Assembly (NCBI GenBank): GCA_003344405.1 | Contig: NOWV01000096.1 | Coordinates: 1 to 64,000, forward strand | DNA length: 64,000 bases | Source: Trichoplax sp. H2 | Lineage: Eukaryota; Placozoa; Uniplacotomia; Trichoplacea | Direction of reading: 5' to 3' | In this document: in pieces, positions 14,089 to 25,111 of the stretch | How positions within the stretch are numbered: the first letter of the stretch is position 1 | Layout: every line of letters begins with the position of its first letter | Position numbers and translations under genes: made by a program | The notes under the pieces: generated by a model | Told to the model about the DNA's origin: nothing | The model's database searches: none | Seen by the model: only the letters and a program-made list of their open reading frames with translations

Positions 14089-16170
14089 GAGTTTAGACGT
14101 ACAATTCGCATTTAAAATGTAAACTTTTGATAGAAAAAGTCATAAAAACACTAGCCCCAATAGCAAATATTTATCTTAGGGCGATTTATTGATGATTATG
14201 GACGTTACTCTTACCTAATTCGTTCATTTCCTATGTGGTTTGCTGGCGAAGTGAGGATATAGATATTTGTATTTGATACTTGGAAGCTATAGAATTTCGA
14301 TACAATGAGTTAATGCAATTATAATTACTTGTCTGACTGGTAAAATTAAATGCATAATTTCACCTAAATATCTTGAGTATTTACCTTATGGGTAAACAAT
14401 TTTCAATACATTAAAGATCATTTTTATTTTTTATTTTTTTAACATCAATTTTTTAAGGGATTTCTGTGATCAACAACTATTATACTATTACAGTGTTTGC
14501 CCAATTGGACAAGATCACCTATCACTCAGTAAAGATTATTTAGTCATTATCTTATGAAACAGCGAACTAGCATATCACAATTGAATATCTTAAAAGCGAT
14601 ATAGATCGCTTAAAATAAAAACAAAGGTACACTAAATATTATAGATGCATGCCATAATTAAATAGACTTCAATAGACTCTCGTGAACATTTGGAATTACA
14701 AGGATGAAACATTAAGTTCATTGTACAATGTTGTGAGGTTGGTAGATCAAGAATCTTCAAAACTTTAGTAGAAAATTAAGATTTATTGAACAAAACCTCG
14801 TTTATCAAGATACAACGTAATCGATTAGCTGAGGATCTCTAACGAGAAAGAACCAATTTACTATACTAAACTACTCGCTTATATACTTTTCCGCGTTTAC
14901 AGTCTTAGCACCTTACTTACTACATATTTCAGTATTAGCATCTCAATTACAGGATAGTTTACACCTTTCATGTGAAGCTCTAGTGTGAGAACTGTAGCGC
15001 TCCTCTTCAAAAGGATTCCATTTACTAAGCTAGCTATATTTAATACTTAAGCCTCTAACGAGAATATCTATCACATGTTGAACACAACACCTACGGTAGA
15101 CATTACTAAATATATCATCAACTTAGAATACAATATAACGCTGTCTTACAAATGTACATCCCCATCCATCTAATAATGTCAGTACTAATGCAAATTTTAA
15201 TCTCAACTTACTTACAGTCTATTGGTAGAAATCCTTAAAATGAGAAAAATAAGATCAAGATGCCATCAGAAACGATTGATCCCGTGCAAATTCTTCACTA
15301 TTTGAACATGAGAAGTCAAAAATAATAATACCATTACGGCAGTCGTTACTAAGTTATTATTCGGCAGTAAGAAGATGTTAACGCCTACAAAATATACGAG
15401 CTTATATAATTGAATAAATCACTAGGTGAAACAAAGACATTGGACAAAAACTGATTATTCAGGGTTTAATTGCTTGAAGAATAGTCTGATGATCACAATA
15501 TGCTAAGTGCATTAACAAGAACAGCGATACAGACATTGGAGTGGGTATAATGGATTCTATAGCATCAATTTTAAATTTATATCGAAATTGGCCACTCCAA
15601 CATGTCAGTATAATCAACTATTGCTCATACCTGTTGGGAAATATTCGAGTCTACTGCATACTATGGCAAAATCGACGAAATCGAATTACTTTTGTTATCA
15701 TAAAGAGTTTGGAATCTAATGGAATCCTTGATGATCTACCTGTAAGCCGTAGATACGATATTAGAACAGCAAATTGTATTTGTAATTCATTGGCGAAATC
15801 GATTTTTCATGGAGGATTTTCTTATGATGTTTATTCTGTAAGGTGCAACGCTGTAGCTACCCGATGTCGCTAATTATTGTAGTGCTGTGCTATGCTTGCA
15901 GTCATAGTTCACGCCAGAAACTGATTTGGAAAAAAATTGTTAGGTAGAATGTTAACAAGTTGGACGAATTGAGATACATCCATTACCACATAAACTGTAC
16001 CAAATGCATGGCTGATTTTTTACATCGGTGGAAATAGGCAATAATACAATTTCTAGCATCATATCTAATTTAATTAGTGCGATGTATGCCGCTTTTAATA
16101 CTAGAAAATAACAATTTTGACATCATTAGACTCTGCCAATGCCAAATAAAAGATGAATCTATGTAATTAC
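14089..16170. other. Spacer; expected last two exons of pseudogene C are absent
   Basis: Gene order predicts that exons 5 and 6 of array copy C should lie here on the minus strand. Their landmarks (the AYSEGLG and ITYPxYASxG coding blocks) are not found. A 110-codon plus-strand open frame at 15541-15873 has no recognisable domain. It is broken relative to the neighbouring frames, so I do not call it a gene. Confidence 0.5.
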
Positions 16171-17606
16171 CCGATTATTGTAACTGGTTTCTTCAGCCAT
16201 ATTATTGAGAAAATATAGACAAAACCTGTAGCAGCTGAAAAAAACTGCAGTTACATTCGTAGAAGAAGTAAATTGCAGAGCATAGTAACAACAGTAAGTT
16301 GCTGAAGCAGTCATGATTGCCGCAAATAGCATTCAGATAGTTGCACTTCTAAGGGTAAATCCGTCTTTACCGCAAACAAGTATGGCTTCTCTGTAATTTA
16401 TAATATAATCCAATAAGTGATAGCAAATCAGTGAATGAAGGAAATCATTACAGATAGAGTTAGATATTTTTCTTGGAAAATGCTGTAGGAATTTGACACT
16501 TTAGCTATATTGTTCAAAACTATCATTGATGTGTAATAAATCACTAATTATAATTGAAATGCACGTATTCCTCTATCCGTTGAATATAAATCTAATAAAT
16601 ACCTATATATATATCCTTGTGATTGCGGCCAAAGCAAACCAGAACCATTGCGACTAAAGGATAATTAACCATAAAAGCAGAGCAAGAAAACCTATAAAAT
16701 AGGTAAGTATACAATGTAATATACCTGTAGTCGTATCTTCAATAATACCGTATAGAAAAGTCACTTTAACGTGATGGATATATCAGTACAAAGCTCAGGA
16801 ATGAATTTGCTTAATTACCAATTCACCATAGAGGTTGCTGTAAAATTGTACTTTGTGTGTAAGCAATGGCTGCAAACTGCGAATAGGCAGATACAGATGC
16901 ACAGCCACTGATTACAACAAGAATTCCGACAATAGCCTTTATGATTAAGGATTTGATACCTAACGTATTCTTATGTCCTTCCTCACCGGTATCTTTAAGA
17001 CAGAAATAAAAGAGTTGATGCTAGTTCAAGTGCTATTAAAAGTAATTTGTATTTCACAGATACTCTCTACACAAATTTAATCAAGTGCAAAAAGAAAGGG
17101 TCTTCTTGGTAGGTATAGTTACAGTTCTGAGCTAATTTTGTGGATAATTCATTAACACTTGCATTGAGAGTATTAATATTGTAGTTATGCAGTTATCGAA
17201 TGGAAGCTACACCTGTTGGCAGTTTTTACCATTAAATAACCGACAAGGAATCAATTTATGAACCTATTAAAATAGTGGCCTAAGTGGTAAATAACCGAGA
17301 AAAATAACATCTAATTTTCCAGTAATGTTTGATTAGAAAGCTAAACACATCATATAAAAAAAAGGCTATTAGTCAGAATATTGAATGATATTATACAAGT
17401 AAGATAGCACAGGATTAAAGAAAAATGAGAGAAAAGTTTTATTAAGTGCTAATAATATCGATTTAGGGGGCAATTTACTGACTCAAATAATGATAAATTG
17501 TAATGTTAATAGGTATTGTAATACCTGAATTACTCATATACTTCAATTCTGGTGTGTTTACATTTTGATGCGTTGCTTGATTATTTCCATCATGCAATTC
17601 GCTCAT
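16171..17606 (-). pseudogene. SLC35F-like pseudogene, array copy C, truncated and frameshifted
   Basis: Four exon homologues remain in order: N-terminal 17525-17606 (clean ATG start MSELHDGNNQ, donor CAG|GTATTA, phase 1 as in B and D), then 16819-16992, 16603-16691 and 16171-16390. Lesions seen directly: exon 2 is 174 nt against 175 in B, with the Ala-Tyr-Thr/Tyr-Asn-Phe junction out of frame. Exon 3 is 89 nt against 87, from an expanded TATATATA run at its donor end. Exon 4 has an in-frame TGA where copies A, B and D encode Arg. The same exon has an extra T in a T7 run, compensated by a later 1-nt loss. The two exons for the C-terminal half are missing. Splice sites are largely preserved, suggesting fairly recent decay. 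Confidence 0.82.
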
Positions 17607-18029
17607 TTCCGCAACGAATGGCAGTAAAGCAAAGGTTAACATTGCATTTTGTGATTCAATCGTAGGAAATTTTCATTTGACTCATCATTGAATCAGTCAT
17701 TACTTAGCTCTTTGGTATTATTAGATGAGCGATTTACTTATCCAGTAGCTATTTTAGGTGTCGCCGAATGGCAATTTTCGTGACTTAATTTACTTATTTC
17801 TGAGATCAAAAGAAACAACTGTCAAGGCCTAGTGTTGAAAGAGATATTCCTAAACGAGTGAATGAATACTTTTCACAGTCATTACCTATCCTATCGATAA
17901 AATCATCAGTATTTTATTCGGCTGGAAGATAAGTTAAAGGCAATGATGAGCTAGGAAACAGAGAGAAAGATAACAGCAGAGTAGCAGTGTTTCGACGAAG
18001 TATTTTTAACTGATGATTACGTATGTTAG
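17607..18029. other. Short spacer, nothing recognised
   Basis: AT-rich spacer between the N-terminal exon of pseudogene C and the left edge of the segmental duplication. No exon or repeat was recognised. Confidence 0.4.
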
Positions 18030-18930
18030 AAGGCTTGGTTAACGTGTGAGAGTTGGAAGCATACATGCGAATAAATTTCTTCTAACGACTAAGTATTTAC
18101 ACCAATGGATAAGTTCCGTGATCACAATATCAAATTATGCTATTCTATACTACTATAATACTGTATTTTACCTGCATATTACAGATTACAGTGCGTGGCA
18201 TATGCCACGTATCTCAAGATTCTACAGCAAGCCTCCTTTTTTATCATCCTACATTATTCAGTAGTCTTAATCGACAATTTGTTCGCAAAACCAACTCAAA
18301 ATTATAGGCGGATGAGTTATAAATGACTCTACAATTACAGTAAACAACTTCCGATAAGCATCTTAATTTCAAAGTTGATCAACTTAGCCACTCCATTATG
18401 TGGAAGTTCAAAAAATGGCTACTGATTTTATTGAATATCATTATTATGCCTAATTTATAGGATATCTGAAATCACGCCATCAGACCATCAACTGTATAGA
18501 GACTGAATATAGATAGACTCAAAATGAACAATAGCGCCGATATTGAATTTTACCAGCAAAAATGGAGTGTATCTGAAAGAGTATGTCAATAATTACACCA
18601 AGCTAGTATCTACGGTAGGTTTCTTTACCATAGCTGAAGCTCCAGATTTCACGATTATCAAGCAATTTACAGTAATGATAATATAATTAGTAAATTGACT
18701 TGAACAGCTTGATAATAAGCAAGCATTCAGCTCAGGAAACAACATGATTGACAATTATGCAATCGTATCATTGAAATTCCATCTTGATAGAAATACCATA
18801 TAAAAAAGGAATAGAAAGATAAATAATTTAAACCAATACAATAAATTTTACTGTGACCTACGAGTACTTATGAAATAATATACATGTATATCTAACTTGT
18901 GCAATGTGCATATAAGTACCATAAAATAAT
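18030..18930. repeat. Segmental duplication, copy 1 (partner at 24180-25075)
   Basis: About 0.9 kb shared in direct orientation with 24180-25075. Landmarks in order: GAGTTGGAAGCA, TTCT-CTAACGACTAA, TTACACCAA-GG, a CTATAATA-TGT block, TCATCCTACAT-ATTCA, an AGATTTAACA/CACGATT block, GATAATAT-ATTA-TAAATT, CAGCTTGATAA and a TATACATG-ATATCTAACTT end. Copies are moderately diverged with indels. This copy ends just 3' of SLC35F-like copy D. The partner ends just 3' of the GPCR. Confidence 0.75.
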
Positions 18931-19060
18931 CCATAAAATTGTATTATTGAAGTCAATAATTTAAAAATAAATTATATAAATAGACTTAAACAGAAAATTT
19001 TCAAAGTCTCGTACAGTATTACATATCTTCAATAAGGGATCGGATCTAAAATATAGCTAA

Positions 19061-21913
19061 TTATTGTCTACAAGATCTAAAGGTAACAATTTTGCGCACT
19101 TTCGCTGAAAATGCAATCATTTTAGGTATTGGTATTGATAAGATTATAAATGCAACCATCAGTAGTACTGTTCCTAAGATTTTGTATATATTAAAAACTT
19201 CCTGTCGGTAAGAAACATCGATCGCAGCATTCATAGGAATAGCGAACAGCGGGCCCATGGAGGCATAAACAGGATAAGTGATGGCGATACCAATGCAAAG
19301 TAATAAATCGTACAGGGCATGAAAGAAAATCATCAAAAAAAATGGCCAAGGGAAACTAGCTGCAGATAGCACTTGAACTCCAGTGCAGTGCAGAATCAAT
19401 GTGGGAATCCATAAAGTAATCAGTGTGTAAAAGCCAACAATACTTAGAAGCATCGCAGTTTGTGATATTGAAGGGCCAGCGACGATTCTTTTTACTAAAA
19501 CCTATCAAAAGAAATGAAATCCTTTTATAAATCTACTACATTCTAATAGCTTCCATTATTACAGTACCGAACGCTAATGCTCACAATACATTATGTTAAT
19601 CTCGGTTTTAGGCTTAATAGGATGATAAAATTAATTATGAACTCTATTATCTGACAAAGTATAAAAGAGGTTACCAAATAATGATTATATCGAGTCACCT
19701 GCTAATGCAAGAGTAATCACAATAATTCTATCTAGCTTTACTAAGGTACTAACCCTGAAAAATGCTGCAAAAAGTGCACTGACAGCAGTCAACAGCACGC
19801 CAAGAGCTGCAAAAGAACCTAAACCTTCAGAGTAGGCTACCAATACAACACCAACTATAGATAATAGAACAGCTAACATCTAAATATGTTAGGAAAATGA
19901 TAACAGCAAATTAACGAATTTCTTTTGGGTATGCAAATATTACAACCCGCAATTGTATTTAAATGAAAAATACTTTAACCAAATTGGAATGTAATTGCTA
20001 TGAATTAGTTATCTGTGTACACCACGCGACTTCAACACATTAATATCGTGATCCATTGTTGATTTAAATTAATACAATTATGTACTTTTAGCTCTGTCAG
20101 AAGTAGGAATACGCCATATCGTTTATAAGGATCAATGTTATTACGAGAATCTAACAATTATCTATGAATATTCAATACCCTTAAAACCACGAACGTTTCT
20201 TTCAGCCATATCAAAGATAGAACATAGACAAACGCTGTCGCTGACGAATATATAGCTGTAACATCTGTCGATGAGGTAAACATCAAAGCGGAGTAATAAG
20301 TATAAATTGATGCGGAAGCCAAAACTGATAACGTGAGCATTCTTTTAGTGGCACCTTTAAAAGTAAACCCTTCTTTGCCGCAGACTAGAATGGCTTCCCT
20401 AAATAAATTTAAATATCCAAAAAGTTGAACAGATAGATCAAAGTTCAAAAACTACTTGGCAAATCTGTTATTTTGATCTCAATCTATCACTTGGTTATTG
20501 TTTAAATAAGTCGTTACAAAGCGGACTAACACTAAAGCATCCAGATAGTATATAAACTAGCTTTGACTTGCTATGTACTTATGCAATAGTACACATTAGT
20601 TTATTCCTAAAGAAGCCATAAATCCATTAAAATAGTTATAATCGAATCATAGACCTCAGCTATTTCATAGTTCCAATACATAAAAATAGTCATAACATGC
20701 CTATATAATTCGCGTTGATTACGTCCATAACATCCGTATATCATAGCAATAAATGGGTAGTTAATCATAAAAGCAGATCCAGCAAACCTTTTGAAGTTTA
20801 TAAATGAAAGAAAAAAATTACACAACTACCATAAACTTGTTATTAGCTGTTAAAGTAACTACGATAAAGAAAACTCTAATCAAACAGCAGAGATTACTAA
20901 GATAAAGGTTTTAAAGTTTACTGCCTCAACTGCAAATGTTACTAACCAGTTCACAAGAGATGTTGAAGTAAAGTTATAATCGGTGTAAGCAATAGTTGCA
21001 AATTGAGATGTTGCACAAACTGATGCTCCAGTACAAATCACAATTACTATTCCGAAAATAATTTTCTTAAGAGAAAAATTTTCTTTTACATGTTTCTCTG
21101 GGCTTCCTGTAAGATGAAGTTTAAATGAAGCAAATTATAACTTGTATTATTCATTTAAAATGGAATGAAGGGTTCTAAAAATCGATTACGACATAATATA
21201 ATATAATTTTGTTCTGCATACAGCTTCTTATTTTGCGTCGATGAAAATGGGGTAGTAATACTGCAAATGCATTTCAAGATTGCTGTATATCTAGATTTAT
21301 AGTTTACACTACGTATACGAATTCGAAGAATCAGTTCAGTTAAAGAGAAGAGGTGTAGCAAGTAATTACACAGTTAACTACAACCCGCACTAATGAATAC
21401 TTTGGAAACTGCAATATTATAACCAACTAACTAATGAGTGGTTCCGTATTCCCCATTTTTCCGACTAAATCAATATAGTAAGGAACAAAAGGCTATGAAA
21501 ACAATCTATAATGTCCTTTAGAATACTATAGTAATAACGTGAGGAAGCAAATTTTCTTAATATCAAGGGATATATGCATAGTCTACAAACGAGGTATTTA
21601 TGCATCTATTGTATACTACGTTATATTTTATTCTGACTATTCATAGCACTTAGAGTATCTTAAATGTACAGTATGGTCACAATAGTAGCAGTGATGGTAT
21701 TGATATTAAAGCTCTGCTAAGTAACTAAATAGAGCAAAAAAGGATTGCATTATCACGATATCTACTACTGAATAATATATAGCAATATGATACTAAAGCA
21801 CATTCAAGATCACCTTCCGTAGTAAAGGAGTCTTCATGAGTCGTATCTTCAGTTGATGGCTGGCTGTTAGCATTAGCTAAATTATTATTTGTATCCACCA
21901 ATTCCAAACGCAT
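19061..21913 (-). CDS. SLC35F3/F4-like transporter, array copy D
   Basis: Minus-strand exons: 21814-21913, 20947-21106, 20701-20787, 20179-20398, 19754-19879 and 19061-19501. They total 1134 nt, 377 residues plus stop, in frame. The N-terminal exon starts MRLELVDTNNN and is Asn/Thr/Glu-rich. The core repeats the array signatures AYTDYNFTSTSLVNW, VCGKEGFTFKGA, TSSTDVTAIYSS, AYSEGLGSFAALGV and ITYPVYASMGPLFAIPMNAA. Exon 3 ends TATAG|GCATGT, a GC instead of GT donor at the position where A and B have GTATTT; other junctions are GT-AG. The most diverged intact member, with a shorter C-terminal tail than B. Substrate unknown. Confidence 0.8.
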
Positions 21914-22377
21914 TCTGTAGTAAATAACCATCAATATCATCAAAACGGAATACTAAGCCAAGGAAAGTTTCAAAAACTTGAGTAAAGATGTTGATGGTAT
22001 CAGTAAGCAATATCAATATTGAGTAGTTAATATTAGTACGAGTATAGATAAAGCATTGAAGAAGATTGATCCCATTACAAGCTGTAAAGACGCTGTAAGT
22101 GAATCAGCCTTAGTATTAGCTGAAGCTTTTTGCTAAGACTTTAATTCCACAGAAATGAGTGATCAATGTACAGTAAGTATTCCACTTGATGTATTGTATT
22201 AATAGATAACTATCAACAAGTTTGCACTAGCTGATAGCTGCCTAAGCTACGTGAACCGATCGATAAAGTCCTTTTATAACATGGTACAGTTCGATTGCAT
22301 GGAAAAGTATGTATTAGTTTGACTGTATTGACTGATTTCGATGGTGTTCATGAAAAATAATGTGATAGTCAATCAAC

Positions 22378-22722
22378 TGCATACTTGTAATGTAAACCAT
22401 TTGCAAGAAAATATGATTCCATCTCCCACTTACCTAAATTGAAGGTGATGGTTGAAGGAAGAAAGAAATCAAGACAAAGCATGGATATCCAATAACCTTG
22501 ATTCACTAATTGATCATTACCTTGATTGTTAAACAAGAGTAAATCGCAACTGCACACTTGTAATGTAAACAATTTGCAAGAAAATATGATTCCATCTCCC
22601 ACTTACCTAAATTGAAGGTGATGGTTGAAAGAAGAAAGAAATCAAGTTAAAGCATGGATATCCAATAACCTTCATCCACTAATTGATCATTTTCTTGATT
22701 GTTAGACAAGAGTCAATCGTTG
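22378..22722. repeat. Two-unit tandem repeat, 173-bp period
   Basis: Units 22378-22550 and 22551-22722 are nearly identical. Both contain ACTTGTAATGTAAAC, GCAAGAAAATATGATTCCAT, CTCCCACTTACCTAAATTG, AAGAAAGAAATCAAG, GCATGGATATCCAATAACCT and CTAATTGATCATT. Differences are a few substitutions. The similarity suggests a recent duplication. No coding potential is apparent. Confidence 0.88.
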
Positions 22723-22784
22723 CTTAGACCCAAAATACTAATATTCTAAATAAATATCTTGACTGTTAAGCCTCCGAACCAATG

Positions 22785-22985
22785 TCGAACTAGCCGTAGC
22801 GATGGAGACGGCAGTCGATCTGGTACTGTACTGTACGGCCGAGTTACAGTGGAAAGCATTACAGTACATACTGTAGTACGGCCTGTACTGTCACAGAAAA
22901 GGATGACAGGACGTACGGACTGTACTGGTGTTCTGTGTAGACTGAGTTCGGTTCGGTTCGGTTCGAATACCTTTATAGTCTATAC
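22785..22985. repeat. GC-richer island of GTACTGTAC-type short palindromes
   Basis: Locally GC-rich against the surrounding AT-rich DNA, with many overlapping TACTGTAC / GTACAGT words and a GGTTC triplet-like run near 22945-22970. The open frame across it is low complexity and I do not treat it as a protein. Confidence 0.5.
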
Positions 22986-23609
22986 TTCTGTGTCCATTAG
23001 CGGCTGCAGCGCCATTTCTGCGTTTCCTTTTCGTGCACTTTGCAACTAAAAATGTCTTTAGCCTTCATTCATTAGTTGTTAGTTCCTTTTCTAATTACAT
23101 CACCATCAAAAATTTCTATAGTTTAAGTATTACAGTTCTTCTTATCATTATCGAAATTCAATTATTTTCTGTTATTCTTTAAGGCATAACGGAAAACGAA
23201 GGAGTGGCATTCGTCATTACAGTAAATTGATAGTAGGACAGAAATACACACGTTAGCTCAATTAAATGAAGAATAGTTTGAAATTATTTTTATGTTTTTA
23301 AGGAATACTACCAACGAAGGAGCAGCATTCGTCGTCTAATTGACAGTAGTAGTAATACAAAAACCGTACTCTTCGTCAGCCATTTTCTCATAGAACAGAA
23401 ATATAGACTTTGATTCAAGTTGATGAAGAATGATTTATTTAAAAAATCATTATTTGCTTCAAAAATTGCATAATTCATATCATTCGAATCAGCATTGGAT
23501 GCTTGCTATGCTAATGTACAGCAATGTTATTTTCATATCAGCTATTTTAATAAAAGTAGAAATCAAATTTATTCCTATCCACTCGTATCTGTTTTTACGG
23601 CCATTCCGA

Positions 23610-23764
23610 AGACTGATTTTGTCCCCTTAAGATTGGTCATGGCTAGACCTGACTCGTGGCCAATAGTAGGGCTGCAATCATTCCTAAGAATGTCCGGCCA
23701 ATGTTAGGAATGATTGAGGTCTTAGCATTGGCCATAATCAATCTTAAGGGGACAAAATCAGTCT
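23610..23764. mobile_element. MITE-like palindromic element, about 155 bp
   Basis: Terminal inverted repeats begin AGACTGATTTTGTCCCCTTA on the left. The right end is the reverse complement, AAATCAGTCT at 23755-23764. At least the outer 26 bases match. The interior is also palindromic (AATCATTCCTAA...TTAGGAATGATT near 23680-23718), so the whole element could fold into one long hairpin. No ORF is present. This is typical of a non-autonomous DNA transposon; the superfamily cannot be told from the ends alone. Confidence 0.82.
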
Positions 23765-24179
23765 AAGTAATGGTCGTAACATATACATTTAACTCAATGA
23801 TTAATGTATAAAAATCACTTCATATGCTAGATATCGGTATAAACTACTGTGTTTGCACGTTAGTTTTACCTACATTTTTTCCCATTTAAAGCGTTTAAAA
23901 CGAAATTAAACTATCGTAGTTTCTTATGGGTGAAACTTGCCATCATGTCAAGCTGGACTTGAATTTTTGACTTGGCATGAATTCACATACACGCATGTTA
24001 CTTTGCATCGAATATATTATATTATACGCGTATACATATGGCTTAGTCCGATTTATTAATTATTTCCGAATACATAACGCTTGCAAGTCTGCCGAGGTAT
24101 ATGCAATACGCATAAGTTTTCAAAAATTTTAGAAACGGGCAGGGGATGGAGTGGGATTGTGGCGTTCATTCCTCTTCAA

Positions 24180-25075
24180 GGCTTGACTAACACGTGGGAG
24201 TTGGAAGCAGAAAAAAGAATAAAATTCTTCCAACGACTAATTATTAATTAATTAATTATTTATACCAACGGTTGGTATTGTGATTGCAATATCCAATTAT
24301 ACTGTGCTGTATCACTATAATATTTGACCTGTATATTACAGATTATAGTGCGTTGAACATGTAAGGTATCTATAGATACCTACAATAAATTCCTTCTTTA
24401 TCATCCTACATGATTCAATAGCCTTTAAACGGTGATTTCCTCGCTAAACCAAGTCAAAATTATGAACGGATGAGATATAAACGACTTGCTATAATCTTTA
24501 CGTTTCCATGCAGTTACGCCACTTAGCCATTCTATCGGGCAGAAATTTAAAAACTGACTACTGATTTTATTTAACATTATTATACCTAGCACACATTTAT
24601 AGAGTATCTGAAATGACAGAATCAGATATCGACAGCATAAAGAATGAATATAGATGCTGCTGACTCAAAATGAACATTAATACTGCTATTGAATTTGGCC
24701 AGCAGAAATGGAGTTTATCTAAGAGAGTCTGCCACTAATTATAATTACAACAAGTTTGTATCTAGGTATCGTTACCTTGGCTAAAGCTACAGATTTAACA
24801 ATTCTCAACTGTTGACAGTACTGTAATGATAATATCATTAATAAATTTACATTCACAGCTTGATAAAAGCACGTATTCAGTTCAAGAAAACAACCTGATC
24901 GATGATGAATAAATATTGCAAAAGTATCATTAAAATTAGATCTTGGTACAAGTACCGTATACAATAAAAAAATAAGTAATACAATGACAAACAATTCAAA
25001 TCAATGAACTAAATTTTACTAGAACTACGTTCAAAAAAATATACATACCTATCTAACTTACTCGTATGCAATATA
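24180..25075. repeat. Segmental duplication, copy 2 (partner at 18030-18930)
   Basis: Direct-orientation partner of the block at 18030-18930, ending about 35 bp from the GPCR stop codon. It contains extra material such as an ATTAATTAATTAATT expansion near 24240. No conserved protein frame is shared by the two copies, so it looks like duplicated non-coding DNA. Confidence 0.75.
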
Positions 25076-25111
25076 CATGTAAGAACGTGACGAAGAAAAT
25101 CTTCACCTTAT

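Noticed and set aside
15541-15873. 110-codon plus-strand frame inside the transporter array
   Set aside because: No domain; adjacent frames show equally plausible short peptides, and there is no homologue in the other array spacers.
22940-22975. GGTTCGAATAC resembling a tRNA B box
   Set aside because: It arises from a GGTTC tandem run. No A box, acceptor stem or anticodon arm is found around it.
22759-23049. 96-codon Arg/Val/Ser-rich frame
   Set aside because: It runs across the GTACTGTAC island. Composition follows the DNA repeat.
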